The position numbers and the translations under genes were made by a program. A stretch of 64,000 nucleotides of DNA from CAVRUD01 sp963724285 (lineage in GTDB: Bacteria > Chloroflexota > Chloroflexia > Thermomicrobiales > UBA6265), in assembly GCA_963724285.1 (NCBI GenBank), contig CAVRUD010000012.1, positions 236,864 through 300,863 on the forward strand. The letters are read 5' to 3'. Every line of letters starts with the position of its first letter. Position 1 is the first letter of the stretch. The notes under the pieces are model-generated. The model searched no databases and was not told the DNA's origin. It worked only from the letters and a program-made list of their open reading frames with translations. This document shows positions 46,278 to 59,852 of this stretch, piece after piece.

Positions 46278-47282
46278 ATGGAATCCAAGGAATATTCGAG
46301 GCGCCTCGGCGTGATCAGTGAATCGCAATTCCAGGCGGCCTGAAGCGGCTCGGATTGGCGGATTTTTGGTACGCCGAGCCGGTCGCCGGCGGGCTCTTCG
46401 GCCAAAACGTGTTCGTCACGAGCACGACAGGGGAGTACGTCCTGCGGGGCTCTCCGCACTACGACTGGCAGTTGCCGGCCGAACGCTTCTTCGCGCAGCT
46501 TTTGCACGAGCGCACGCAAGCCCCCGTTCCCTGGCCGTTCCTGATCGATCCGGCCGACAATATTTTCGGTTGGAGCTACGCCGTTCATGCCCCGCATGCC
46601 AGGGCTGGCACCGATCGGTGCGGGTCTGGTGGGACTCTCGTCCGCCGACCGGCTCGGCATGGCGCACGCTATGGCGGAGAACCTTGCGATCGTACACGAG
46701 CTGATCTGGGCGGTCCCGGGGAGCTACGACCTTGCCGCGGACTCCGTCGTCCCGTTTGCGGCGAGTTGGACCGATTGGGTGGCCACGGAGGTGCGTGGGT
46801 GGCTCGCGCTGGCGAAGGGGCACTCCGATCCCACAACTGATTCCGACATGGCCTGGGTCGAGCGTCTGCTCGGTGAGGCGCGCGCTGCCCTCGGTGAGCG
46901 CTTCCAGCGTCGCGTGGTGCTGCGCGACTACAAGGAGGGCAACACGGTGATGAGTCTCACCGCTGAGGGATGGAGGGTGAGCGGCGTGTTCGACCTGATG
47001 GAGGCCGCCTTCGGCGACGGAGAGATGGACCTGTCGCGCCAGACCGCCGCATACCTCGACGAGGATGGGGAGCTTGCGCGGGCGTTCCTCCGCACGTACC
47101 TGGGGCTGCGGCCTCCGCGCCCCGGGTTCGCTGATCGATTCCCGGTGTACATGCTCCGCGACCGGCTGATCATCTGGGAGTACATCCAGCGCCCGGTCGG
47201 GGAGCCCCGACGGGATCAGCGTCCCACGCTTCGCGAGTGGGCAGAGCCGTACACGTCATCGCTCGAGGCGCTCCTTCGGTAA
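46278..47282 (+). CDS. Aminoglycoside-phosphotransferase-like kinase, two frame breaks
   Basis: Start ATG 46278 after AGAGGAGG. A base is missing near 46341 (ATTCCAGGCGGCC then TGAAG) and one is extra near 46589 (between GWSYAV and MPRMPG). The corrected protein is about 334 residues. The catalytic loop reads RDYKEGNTVM in place of HGDxxxxN, keeping the Asp and Asn; the metal Asp is in GVFDLMEAAFGDGEMD. APH-like enzymes phosphorylate antibiotics or small metabolites, and no resistance can be claimed. The space 47283-47629 shows no gene. Confidence 0.72.
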
Positions 47283-47629
47283 ACGTTGCCAGCCATCTGG
47301 CGAACATCAGCTACACGCCGGAGAGGTGAGGCAGGCTGATCGGCAACCTGGAGGACCGCTACGCGGCTGTCAAGGCGCACAAAGTGGTGGTCGGTGGAAT
47401 GCTCGTCGGTGGTTGGCGTGCGGTTTGGCAGGATGCTACATCCGTCCGCGCTCGCCTGGCCGCGTTCGGCAAAGCATCGCCCGCTGGATGACAAGTTGCC
47501 CTACACTTAGGGGCAATTCGACCGAGATGGTGCGCCCGCATCCTCTCGATTCCCAGGCGGCTCTCCGATCGTGACGTTGCCGCGCCCGTCGGTTCCGCCC
47601 CACGCCCTCACAGGGCAGTGCAGGTTGAC

Positions 47630-50506
<2,877 letters not shown>

Positions 50507-50514
50507 CGTAACGG

Positions 50515-50700
50515 CCCCCTAACCCCCCAGCCCCCTTCCCCCGTTGCGACAAGGGGAAGGGGGAGACGGACGGCCCTCACCCCGGCCCTGCGGGCTACCC
50601 CGCTCCCAATGCTGGGAGAGGGGCTGGAGGAGAGGGCTGTTACCGCGTCGTAGCCAACCGCCCCTCTCCTCCGCAGAGGAGAGGGGGTAGGGGGTGAGGT
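50515..50700. repeat. Three G/C-run palindromes between acnA and the GMC gene
   Basis: Units lie at 50515-50566, about 50574-50640 (CCCTCACCCC ... GGGAGAGGGGCTGGAGGAGAGG) and 50661-50700. The last is nearly the same as the right arm at 13056-13105 and ends in GGGTGAGG just before the GMC start. Confidence 0.8.
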
Positions 50701-50705
50701 TTTTT

Positions 50706-52244
50706 TTGAGCGCACCGCCTCCCGATTCACTCCCCGCGCACGCCCACACGATCGTCGTTGGCGGTGGCAGCGCCGGGGCCGCTGTCGCCGGCATCTTGGC
50801 CGAGCGGGGCGATCAGGTGCTGCTCCTCGAGGCGGGGCCGGACTACGGCGCCTACGCCGATGGGGCCTGGCCGGCAGACCTCTGCGATGCCGGCGCCCTG
50901 GCCCGCTCCCACGATTGGGGGTACCACAGCGAGGAGACCTATCCCGACCGGCGGATTCCGTTCGAGCGGGCGCGCGTGCTGGGCGGGTGTTCGTCCCACA
51001 ACGGCTGCGCCGCGATCTGGGGCCACCGGGCCGACTACGATGCCTGGGCGGCGGCCGGCAACGCGGGTTGGGCGACCGAAGACCTCCTCCCTGTCTTTCG
51101 GGCCGTCTCCGACCGGCTGCGGGTGCGGATTCCCGGCGAGGCCGAGTTGACCCCGTTCCAGGCCGCCTGGCTGGCCGCGGCTCCAGCGGTCGGGATTCCC
51201 CGGGTAGCTGACCTGAACGACCTGGACGAGCCGGTGGGGATGGCCCCCAGCCCGGTAAATATCTCCAGGTCGATCCGCTGGAACACCGCGTTCGCCTACC
51301 TCGATCCCGTCCGCGACCGGGACAACCTGACCATCGCGGCCGACATGCTGGTCGACCGGGTGCTGATCGAAGGCGCCCGGGGTACCGGCGTCGTCGCGAT
51401 CGGTCCGGACGGGCCGGCGGTGGTCCAGGCGGACCGCGTCGTGGTGGCCGCGGGGACGTACGGCTCGCCGGCGATCCTACTCCGCTCCGGAGTCGGTGAT
51501 GCTGACGAGCTGCGGAAGATCGGGGTAGATGCTCGTCATCAGCTGCCGGGCGTCGGCCGCAATCTTCACGATCACCCGAGCGTGGCGGTGCTCTACGCCG
51601 GGACGCCCGAGTTGATTGAACGGATGACCTCGTTCGCGGCGGCCAACTGGTCGCCGGAGGAGCAGACGATCGCCAAAGCCCGGTCCAGTGTGTGTCAGGA
51701 GGCGTTCGACCTCCATCTCTATCCGGTCGGGGGGCCAAACCCCGCTGCCGAGGACGGTTGGTCCTGGGCGGTCCACGTCGCCTGCATGACACCCCGCTCG
51801 CGGGGCAGCCTGACCCTGCGCTCGGCCGACCCTGCCGACGCGCCCCGAATCGACCATCGCTACCTGACCGATCTCGACGGAGCCGACCGGCGGGTGCTCC
51901 TCGACGGCGTGACGATGGCCCGCGAGATGGCGGGGCAGCCGGACTTGTCCGATTTGCTCGGTAGTGAGACCGAGCCGGGCGGTACGGTGGTGCCGCCGGG
52001 GGATATCGCGCGGTATATCGATCAGGCCGGAGCGCATTACTACCACCCGGTGGGTACCTGCAAGATGGGGCCGGCGTCCGATCCCGACGCGGTGGTCGAT
52101 CCCCTTGGCCGGGTCCACGGCCTGAACAACCTCTTCGTGGCCGACTCGGCGATCATGCCGGTCGTGCCCCGGGCAAACACGAACGTGCCGGCGGTTGTCG
52201 TTGGCGCTCGGGTTGCGGGGTGGCTGGCCGGGGAAGCGAACTGA
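50706..52244 (+). CDS. GMC-family FAD oxidoreductase
   Basis: A 512-residue flavoprotein of the glucose-methanol-choline family. The FAD loop is TIVVGGGSAGAAVAGILAE, LGGCSSHNGCAAIWGH follows, and the active-site His and Asn are in YYHPVGTCKMG and PRANTNVP. TTG 50706 is the likely start, with GTGAGG of the preceding repeat as ribosome site; GTG 50694 inside the repeat is the alternative. The family oxidises alcohols such as choline, and the substrate is unknown. Confidence 0.87.
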   Translation: MSAPPPDSLPAHAHTIVVGGGSAGAAVAGILAERGDQVLLLEAGPDYGAYADGAWPADLCDAGALARSHDWGYHSEETYPDRRIPFERARVLGGCSSHNGCAAIWGHRADYDAWAAAGNAGWATEDLLPVFRAVSDRLRVRIPGEAELTPFQAAWLAAAPAVGIPRVADLNDLDEPVGMAPSPVNISRSIRWNTAFAYLDPVRDRDNLTIAADMLVDRVLIEGARGTGVVAIGPDGPAVVQADRVVVAAGTYGSPAILLRSGVGDADELRKIGVDARHQLPGVGRNLHDHPSVAVLYAGTPELIERMTSFAAANWSPEEQTIAKARSSVCQEAFDLHLYPVGGPNPAAEDGWSWAVHVACMTPRSRGSLTLRSADPADAPRIDHRYLTDLDGADRRVLLDGVTMAREMAGQPDLSDLLGSETEPGGTVVPPGDIARYIDQAGAHYYHPVGTCKMGPASDPDAVVDPLGRVHGLNNLFVADSAIMPVVPRANTNVPAVVVGARVAGWLAGEAN

Positions 52245-52306
52245 GATCGAGCCGTTGCCCGTCGGAACGGCTGGGTACTCGGGGCGGAGGAAAGGTATGA
52301 GCCTGG

Positions 52307-53816
52307 TTAGACAGTACTCGGCTCGGCCAGGTCGGCCTGGATCTCGGCGAACTCGGCCAGCGCCGCCCGCAGGTCCTCGACGATCTCGGCGGCGATCAGG
52401 TCGGGGTCGTCCAGGCCCGCCGAGTCCTCCAGGCTTTCGTCCTTCAGCCAGAAGATGTCCAGGCTGGCCTTGTCGCGGGCGATCAGCTCCTCGTAGGAGT
52501 AGGCGCGCCAGCGGCCGCTCGGGTTGTCCGGGGTCCAGGTCGGCTCGCGCGCGGTTGCGGTTCTCCGGGCGGTAGCAGGCGACGAACTCGTCGAGGTCGC
52601 TCCGCTTGAGCGGGTTGGTCTTGAGGGTGAAGTGCAGGTTGGTCCGCAGGTCGTAGATCCAGAGGGTCTTGGTCCACGGCTCCGGGCTGGCCGGCTTGCG
52701 GTCGAAGAAGAGGACGTTCGCCTTGACCCCCTGGGCGTAGAAGATGCCCGTCGGGAGGCGGAGCAGGGTGTGGACGTCGCACTCCTGGAGCAGCTTGCGC
52801 CGGACCGTCTCGCCGGCGCCGCCCTCGAAGAGGACGTTGTCCGGGCACGACGACCGCCGCCCGGCCGGGGATCTTGAGGATCGTCTTGACGTGCTGGACG
52901 AAGTTCAGCTGCTTGTTGCTGGTCGTGGCCCAGAAGTCGTCGCGGACGACGGTCAGCGCCTCGCGCTCCTGCTCGCCCTCGTCGTTGACGACCAGCACGC
53001 TCGACTTCTTGCCGAACGGCGGGTTGGTCAGGACCAGGTCGAAGCGCTCGCCGGGGTCGGCGGCGCAGGCTGTCGTCCTTGCGCACGGGCGGCTCGCCCT
53101 CGCCGGTCGTCGGGCCGATGCCGTGGAGCAGCAGGTTCATGGCGCAGAGGCGGGCGACGCCGTCGACCAGCTCGACACCGCGCAGCGCCTCCAGCTTGAG
53201 GTGGCGCTTCTGGTCCGCGTCGAGGCGGCGTGCTTGGCGACGTAGTCGTGGGCCGCCAGGAGGAACCCGCCGGTGCCGCAGGCCGGGTCGCAGATCGTCT
53301 CGCCGGGCTTGGGCTGCATCACGTCGACGATCGCCTGGATCAGCGGGCGGGGGGTGAAGTACTGGCCGGCCCCGCCCTTGGTGTCCTGGGCGTTCTTCTC
53401 CAGCAGGCCCTCGTAGGCGTCGCCCTTGACGTCGGCGTCGAGCTGGACCCACTTCTCGCGGTCGATCAGGTCGGCGATCAGGCGGCGGAGCTTGGCCGGG
53501 TCCTGGATCTTGTTCTGGGCCTTGCGGAAGACGATCCCGAGCATGCCGGGGTGGGTGGCGAGGTGCTCCAGCGTGTGGCGGTAGTGGGTCTCCAGCTCGT
53601 CGCCGTCGCGGGCCATCAGGCTGGGCCAGTCGAAGCCGGCCGGGACGGTGCTGGGGCGGTCGTACGGCGGTTGGGTCTGCTCGTCGGCCATCTTGAGGAA
53701 GAGCAGGTAGCGTCAACTGCTCGACGTAGTCGCCGTAGGAGAGGCCGTCGTCGCGCAGGATGTTGCAGTAGTTCCACAGCTTCTGGACGATCTGCTGCGA
53801 GTGGTTGCGTGGCCAA
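52307..53816 (-). CDS. hsdM: Type I restriction-modification DNA methyltransferase subunit, six frame breaks
   Basis: TTG 53816 follows GGAGGG. The N-terminus (NHSQQIVQKLWNYCNILRDD), the SAM motif DPACGTGGFLLAAHDY and the catalytic NPPFGKKS identify an HsdM adenine methyltransferase. Indels near 53806, 53712, 53230, 53060, 52844 and 52550 (five extra bases, one missing) scatter it over the three frames; the corrected length is 501 residues. It ends 62 bp from the GMC gene, and neither hsdS nor hsdR is in the window. It is thus solitary or a relic. The Fic gene diverges from it; 53817-54074 holds the shared promoter region, which is locally AT-richer. Confidence 0.85.
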
Positions 53817-54074
53817 TTGTCCCTCCGAGACGCCGCCGTTCGAGATGAGGAATTCGCACGTGATGGGGATGAACGGTACACCAACGTGATCATACGGAAC
53901 GGTCCGTTGAAGTGGATCTGTGGCTCCGTCTCGCTATTCCATTTCGACGCATCCAATGCGCATTGCGCGCATGCTATTATCGTTCGCACTCCGCGAATGG
54001 AATAGCGTCGGTGCAGTTTGCATTCGTCGGGCCGAACTGGACTAACATCGTCAGGCGAGGAGGCGTCCCACGCG

Positions 54075-55290
54075 ATGCAGCCAACCGATCTCGCTCCGAA
54101 CGCATCCGGGGACCTCGTACCGATCGCACGCACGCTCACCCCGGCGGATCTCCAGAACGTCGAGGCCAGGATTGCCAGCCCGAACAATCAGGTGTACGCG
54201 TTCATTCCCCATCGACTGCCCCCCACCATCGCCTACGACGAGGCGATGGTCTCATCGCTCGGTCGGGCGATGCTTGCCCTCGGGCGGCTGGACCAATCGA
54301 TCACGGATCTGCCCAATCCTTCCATTCTGATCCGCTCGTTTCTGCGGCGGGAGGCGGTAACGTCGAGCCGGATCGAGGGCACCCGCGCCGATCTCTCCGA
54401 TCTCGTCCTGCACGAGGCGACCGGTCTCCCGGACCGGGACAGTGAGCGCGACGCCCAGGAGGTCGAGAACTACCTCAAGGCCCTGATCTACGCACTGGGC
54501 CAGCCGGAGGATCGCTCCGTCTCGATCGGCCTGATCCGAGAGTTGCACCAGCTCCTGCTTGAAGGAGTGCGGGGGAGCCACCTGGAGCCGGGGCGGATAC
54601 GGACGCGCCAGAACTTCATCGGTACCCAGAACGATACGGTCGAGACCGCTCGGTACGTGCCGCCCCCGCCGGACGCGGTTCGCGACCTCCTCCTCGACCT
54701 GGAAGGCTTCATCGACGCCCCCAGCGAGATTCCTGCCCTGGTGCGGATCGCCCTCGTCCATTACCAGTTCGAGGCGATCCACCCGTTTCTCGACGGGAAC
54801 GGGCGGCTCGGGCGACTGCTGGTGGCGCTACTGCTCCAGCGCTGGAGGATCATGGCGTATCCGGCCGTCGACCTGAGCGCCTACATGCTGCAAGCACCGC
54901 GATCAGTACATCGACGGGCTACTGCGCGTCAGCCTGGCGGGGGATTGGCGCGGCTGGATCGCCTTCTTCCTGGACGCGTTCGAGCTCCAGGCGAACGACG
55001 CGTTCGACCGCAGTCGGCGCGTGATCGCGCTCCGCGAGCACTACGGGCAAACACTGGTCGGTCTGCTGCGGTCCTCGTCGCCGGACCGCCTGCTCGACGA
55101 CCTGTTCGAGTACCTGACGATCACCGTCAAACGGGCAGCCGAGCTGCTCGGTGTGTCGTTCACGACCGCGCAACGGTTCGTCGAGAAGCTGGTTGACCTG
55201 GGCATCCTGGAGGAAACGAGCGGACGTCAGCGCGACCGCGTCTACCGCGCCCGCCAGATCATCGCGATCCTGGAGATCGACGAATCCTGA
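54075..55290 (+). CDS. Fic-family AMP-transferase with C-terminal winged helix, one frame break
   Basis: Class II Fic protein. The inhibitory helix SSRIEGT (S/TxxxEG) precedes the Fic core, whose active motif is HPFLDGNGRLGR. The C-terminus (ITVKRAAELLGVSFTTAQRF) is a winged-helix DNA-binding domain. One extra base near 54894 (CTGCAAGCACC) splits the frame between AYMLQ and HRDQYIDG. Start ATG 54075; corrected length is about 404 residues. Fic enzymes AMPylate target proteins. Its divergent position beside hsdM may place both in a defence-related spot. Confidence 0.87.
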
Positions 55291-55489
55291 ATTCGGCGCG
55301 GCTCCCGGCGCGAATATTGGTTCGAGCAGGCAGCCACGCGCCGTACACGGACTTCGAGGACCCTTCGGGAGAGGTGACGGTTACCGGTGGATCGGACGCT
55401 CGATGCTATCATGCCAGGGAAGGGCCATCCCGGACGCAAAGCCAGGAGAGGCTACCGCGCAGTCGCCCCGCAACGGAGGAGAGGCGCCG

Positions 55490-56038
55490 ATGGTCGCCAC
55501 CCGCCAACTCACCAAAGAGGATGTCGAACAGTTGGGCGCAGCCGGCGAGCGGATGGAGCTGATCGACGGGGAGCTGCGGGAGAAGGCCGGGGTGAGCCAG
55601 CGGCACGGGGAGATCGAGATCCAACTGACCATCCCACTCGGCTCCCACGTCTTCGCGAACAGCCTCGGCCGGATTTACCCCTCCGACACGCAGTTCGCCA
55701 TTTTTCGCAATCCGGACGTGATCGTCATCCCGGACTTGGCGTTCGTCCGCACCGATCGCCTCCCGCCGGAGGAAGAGCGCTGGCACATCGCCCCCTTCGC
55801 CCCGGATCTGGCGGTCGAAGTCATCTCGCCGAACGACCGCTACGTCGAGGTGATGGAGAAGGTCGAGCGGTACGCGCGGGCCGGGGTGCCGCTGGTCTGG
55901 CTGGTCGATCCCCGCCGCCGGGTGGTCGAAGTCCACGCATTGGGCCAGCCGCCGCTCACCCTGCACGAATGCGACACCCTGGACGGCGGCGATGTTCTCC
56001 CCGGGTTCGCGCTGCCGGTGGCGGATATCTTCCGGTAG
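55490..56038 (+). CDS. Uma2-family (DUF820) putative endonuclease
   Basis: A 182-residue intact protein starting at ATG 55490 after GGAGGAGAGG. Motifs are MELIDGELREKAGVSQRHG, VIVIPDLAFVRTD, DLAVEVISPNDR and VWLVDPRRRVVEVH. Third Uma2 gene of the window, and unlike the 30086 copy in its N-terminal half. Confidence 0.82.
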   Translation: MVATRQLTKEDVEQLGAAGERMELIDGELREKAGVSQRHGEIEIQLTIPLGSHVFANSLGRIYPSDTQFAIFRNPDVIVIPDLAFVRTDRLPPEEERWHIAPFAPDLAVEVISPNDRYVEVMEKVERYARAGVPLVWLVDPRRRVVEVHALGQPPLTLHECDTLDGGDVLPGFALPVADIFR

Positions 56039-56055
56039 CGGTCGTGGGCCGCCCT

Positions 56056-56305
56056 GGGCCGTGAGCCCCGGGCGGCGGGGCAACACGGCCACCGATTCCC
56101 CCGACAACACGCGATCAATTCCGCGACCTCCATCAACCGGCTTCCGTCACTCAGCCCGGGACTTCGAGTCCCGGGCGACGCCCACGCGGCGCAGGCCATG
56201 GACAACCTTCCCCCTTCCCTTGCCGCGCTACGGAGGAGGAGGGGAAGGGGGTTGGGGGGTTATTCTCCGAACGCCGAACGCCGAACGCCGAACGCCGAAC
56301 GCCGT
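56056..56305. repeat. Half copy of the 240-bp repeat, a CCCGGG palindrome, G/C-run palindrome and GCCGAAC array
   Basis: 56056-56136 matches one half of the 19592/22955 element. CAGCCCGGGACTTCGAGTCC at about 56153-56178 is a palindrome. 56208-56262 is a G/C-run unit, and 56267-56305 holds five tandem GCCGAAC units. No gene is visible in 56039-56380. Confidence 0.75.
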
Positions 56306-56380
56306 GAGCCGCACCCGGACGTTCTGGCTGCAATAATCACTGCCAGTGATGTCATCGCGTTGTCCCACGGGGAGGCCCAG

Positions 56381-57520
56381 GTGAAAATCGTCGATGTCCG
56401 CACGCACTTCGTCGACCAGTTCCTGTTCGTGACGGTCCACACCGACGCCGGGCTGGTCGGCACCGGCGAGTCGGGGGCGTGGGGCTTTTTGGAGGCCTCC
56501 GGGGCGGCGGTGGAGACCTTCGCCCGCTACCTGGTCGGCCAGGACCCGCTCCTTATCGAACACCACTGGCAGTACCTCTACCGCTGGACCCACTTCCGCG
56601 GGGCGGCCATCATGGGCGCCCTCTCGGCGATTGACATCGCCCTGTGGGACATCGCCGGCAAGCACCACGGCGTGCCGGTCCACCGCCTCCTCGGCGGGCC
56701 GACCCGGGACAGGGCGCGGGTCTACACCCACGTCTTCGGCCAAACGCGGGAGGAACTCGTCCGGGGTTGTATCGCCGCCAAGGCGCAGGGCTTCACCGCG
56801 GTCGGCCACCTGACTCCCTTCACCGACGATCCCCGGGACGAGCCGTACTTCAAGACCCACGCCGCCAAGATGGGCGACGCGATCGAGACGGTGCGCCAGT
56901 ACCGCGAGGCCGTCGGCGACGACGTCGACCTCTGCATCGAGATCCACCGCCAGCTGACCCCGGCGGAAGCGGTGGTGCTGGCGCGGGGCATCGAGCCGTA
57001 CCACCCCTTCTTCTACGAAGACCCGATCCTGCCGGATAACTTCGACGCGATGGGGCTGGTGGCCCAGCAGATCCATATCCCGATCGCCACCGGCGAACGC
57101 CTGCACACGATCTTCGAGTTCGAAATGCTGCTGGCGCGGGGGGCGGTGCAGTACGTGCGGCCGGACGTCTGCCTGTGCGGCGGGATCAGCGGCGCCAAGA
57201 AGATCGCGGCGCTGGCCGAGGCCCGCCACGTCGAGGTCGTGCCCCACAACCCGCTGGGGCCGGTGAGCACGGCGGCCTGCCTGCAGATCGCCGCCGCCAT
57301 CCCGAATTTTGCCCTGCAGGAGTACCCGTTGGGCGAGCACGTGCCGCCCAAGAGCGAGATCGTCTCACGGCCGCTCTCCCTTGATGCCGGATTCCTGGCG
57401 ATCCCGCGGGAGCCGGGCATCGGCATCGAGCTGGCCGAAGACGCCGCCGAGCGCTTCCCATTCCGGCCGCGGCAGGTCGTCACCCGCCTCAAGACCGACG
57501 GCTCGGTCATGGACCAGTAG
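56381..57520 (+). CDS. Enolase-superfamily sugar-acid dehydratase (mandelate racemase/muconate lactonizing group)
   Basis: A 379-residue protein. GTG 56381 follows GGGGAGG. The capping domain gives ESGAWGFLEASG, and the barrel has ALWDIAGKHHGVPVHRLLGG. Metal ligands are probably Glu in CIEIH, Glu in FYEDP and Glu in TGERLH, with a late His in VPHNPLGPVS. The pattern fits mannonate or galactonate dehydratase-like enzymes. No operon partner is adjacent; it could belong with the sugar genes at 26-35 kb. Confidence 0.85.
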   Translation: MKIVDVRTHFVDQFLFVTVHTDAGLVGTGESGAWGFLEASGAAVETFARYLVGQDPLLIEHHWQYLYRWTHFRGAAIMGALSAIDIALWDIAGKHHGVPVHRLLGGPTRDRARVYTHVFGQTREELVRGCIAAKAQGFTAVGHLTPFTDDPRDEPYFKTHAAKMGDAIETVRQYREAVGDDVDLCIEIHRQLTPAEAVVLARGIEPYHPFFYEDPILPDNFDAMGLVAQQIHIPIATGERLHTIFEFEMLLARGAVQYVRPDVCLCGGISGAKKIAALAEARHVEVVPHNPLGPVSTAACLQIAAAIPNFALQEYPLGEHVPPKSEIVSRPLSLDAGFLAIPREPGIGIELAEDAAERFPFRPRQVVTRLKTDGSVMDQ

Positions 57521-57758
57521 ACCGCCGGAGGCGGCGCGCGGCCGAGTTCCTCATACACGGTCGGTCGATGACGTCGGACGCCAGCTTGCCGATCGTCGAA
57601 CGGCCGCCAGGACATCGCGGTTGGAGGCTATACTCTTGGCTTCCGTTATCTAACGGCGCGGTCACCGGCCCCAAGCGTCCGGTCGCTCGATGGCAGCGCC
57701 AGGTGCGTCCATGGCGAACCCTCACCGACCGTCGACCTGACCATTAGGGGAGGGATAC

Positions 57759-59852
57759 GTGACCATGGTTGGTCCTTCACGCAACACCTCCGCTGGGGAC
57801 GCTCCGCCGCTGGTCTTCAATGGCATCGACGGCGCGACCGGCGGCTACCTGGCCCCCCCGCTGACGGCGGGTGAGGTGGCGGCCATCGCCCGCGGCGAGC
57901 CGCTCGACCCCGACCCCGAGCACGTCCGGGAGCTGAGGTGGCGCCACGAGCGCGCCATCGAGGCGACCTTTGCTCCGAAGGAAGGGGTCGATCCGAAAAA
58001 CCTGGCCGAAACCGGTTGGGGGGTGGTCTTTGCCCACGACGCCGATCCGGCGATCCGTGAGGCGCTCGGGGTCCTGCTGACGCACCGACGGGCGCAGGCC
58101 ACCGCGCAGCGGGAGCAACGCTACCGGGAGTACGTCGGTCCTGAGGGCTTTCGCCGGGGCAAGCCAGGCGAGCCGGGCGAGTCGAAGACCGATTTCCTTG
58201 CCCGGCATGGCGCCGGACCCGGCCCCGTAGACCCGGACAAGGTGCCGTACTACCTGCTCCTCGTCGGCGACCCGGAGAGCATCCCCTACCGATTTCAATA
58301 CCAGCTCGACGTTCAGTACGCGGTCGGCCGCATCTGGTTCGAGACCCTGGACGAGTACGCCCGCTACGCCGCCAGCGTTGTCGCCGCCGAGACCGGACCA
58401 CCGCTGCCTCGGCGCGCCACCTTCGTCGGCGTGCGCAACGGCGATGATCCCGCGACCGAGCTGAGCGCCAACGACCTCCTTCAGCCGCTCGCCGACGATA
58501 TCTCCGTCGATCAGCCGGGCTGGACGGTGCGGAAGCTGCTTGCCGCGGAGGCGACCAAGGGCCAGATGGGCCGCGTGCTAGGCGGGGTCGGCGGGGAGAC
58601 GCCCGCCCTGCTGTTCACCGCGAGTCACGGTATGGGGTTTCCCAACGGAGACCCACGCCAGCTTCCACATCAGGGCGCCCTGCTCTGCCAGGACTGGCCC
58701 GGCCCCCTTGAGTGGGGACGCCAGCCGATCCCGCAGGACTTCTACCTGGCGGGCGACGACATCGGCGACGACGCCCGGTTACTCGGGTCGGTCGTGTTCC
58801 ACTTCGCGTGCTTCGGCGCCGGAACGCCGCGCCTGGACGACTTCGCGCACCGCACGTTCCGCGAACGAGGGGCGATCGCCCCCCACGCCTTCGTTTCTGG
58901 GCTGGCGCGACGCCTGGTTGGCCACCCGGGCGGCGGCGCGCTGGCGGTGATCGGCCACGTCGAGCGGGCCTGGGGGTACTCCTTCCGCTGGGAGCGGGCG
59001 GGGGCGCAGCGGGAGGTGTTTCGCAGCACCCTGAAGCGTCTGATGGAGGGCCACCCCGTTGGATCGGCCATCGAGTTTTTCAACGAGCGCTACTCCGAGC
59101 TCACCACCGTGCTGAACGATGAGCTCGAAGAGGTCAAGTTCGGCAAGGTGCCGGACGAGTTCGCGTTGGCGGGGCTGTGGACCGCCAACAACGACGCCCG
59201 CGGATACGCGATCGTTGGTGACCCGGCGGTCCGGCTCAACGTCGGCGACGAGTCAGCGGTCCCGCCCGAGCGGCCCCGGATCGCGGCCGGCGTCGCGCCG
59301 ACAATCTCTGCAACGACTCCCACTCCGGATACCCCGGCGCCGCCAACCGTGATTCCTATAACAACCCCATCTCCCGAGACGGCGGCCAGCGGAGCCGTTG
59401 CGGATCTTCGCGATGCCGTCCCGGGCTCGGAGTCCTTTTGGTGGGGCGACCAACAGGACGCAGCGGCGCCGGACGGGAGTCTCGAGGCCGCTACCACCGG
59501 CGACGGCGGTCCGATCGCGGCGATCAACGACCTGATCCGTCAGCTTGGCGTCCAGCTGAAGCAGGCCGTCGCCGACGCTGGCGAGCTTGAAGTCGGCACG
59601 TACGTCACGGACAACCTGAGCGGCGTCGCAAGCGGCGCGGCGACCGCCGACGACGTGCAGCTGCGGGCGTTGACCCGAATTAAGATCGACGGCGATGTTG
59701 TCGCCTACGTCCCCGCCGAGGACGGAGAGATCGACACCGCGCTCTGGGCGATCCACCTGGATATGGTCGAGCGCGCCCAGGCGGGGCGCGCAGAGTTGAT
59801 CCGGACCGTGGCGTCGATCGCCAGCGGTCTCTTCAACGCGGTCAAGCCGTGA
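57759..59852 (+). CDS. Caspase/gingipain-like (clan CD, C25-type) cysteine peptidase with C-terminal adaptor-like domain
   Basis: A 697-residue protein with no signal peptide. GTG 57759 (or ATG 57765) follows GGGGAGGG. The peptidase domain (about 160-500) opens with YYLLLVGDPESIPY and YAVGRI, as in gingipain-like folds. The predicted catalytic dyad is His290 in TASHGMGF and Cys351 in FHFACFGAGTP. A Pro/Thr-rich linker (about 510-580) leads to a C-terminal domain (585-697) that resembles the separate protein encoded at 60684. The next gene starts within the stop codon. Secreted C25 enzymes carry export signals; this one does not, so an intracellular protease is inferred. It could instead be a non-immune housekeeping protease. 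Confidence 0.75.
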   Translation: MTMVGPSRNTSAGDAPPLVFNGIDGATGGYLAPPLTAGEVAAIARGEPLDPDPEHVRELRWRHERAIEATFAPKEGVDPKNLAETGWGVVFAHDADPAIREALGVLLTHRRAQATAQREQRYREYVGPEGFRRGKPGEPGESKTDFLARHGAGPGPVDPDKVPYYLLLVGDPESIPYRFQYQLDVQYAVGRIWFETLDEYARYAASVVAAETGPPLPRRATFVGVRNGDDPATELSANDLLQPLADDISVDQPGWTVRKLLAAEATKGQMGRVLGGVGGETPALLFTASHGMGFPNGDPRQLPHQGALLCQDWPGPLEWGRQPIPQDFYLAGDDIGDDARLLGSVVFHFACFGAGTPRLDDFAHRTFRERGAIAPHAFVSGLARRLVGHPGGGALAVIGHVERAWGYSFRWERAGAQREVFRSTLKRLMEGHPVGSAIEFFNERYSELTTVLNDELEEVKFGKVPDEFALAGLWTANNDARGYAIVGDPAVRLNVGDESAVPPERPRIAAGVAPTISATTPTPDTPAPPTVIPITTPSPETAASGAVADLRDAVPGSESFWWGDQQDAAAPDGSLEAATTGDGGPIAAINDLIRQLGVQLKQAVADAGELEVGTYVTDNLSGVASGAATADDVQLRALTRIKIDGDVVAYVPAEDGEIDTALWAIHLDMVERAQAGRAELIRTVASIASGLFNAVKP

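Noticed and set aside
46278..47282. Antibiotic-resistance kinase
   Set aside because: Only the general APH fold is supported. The catalytic His of the usual HGD motif is not present and there is no resistance context, so no resistance call is made.
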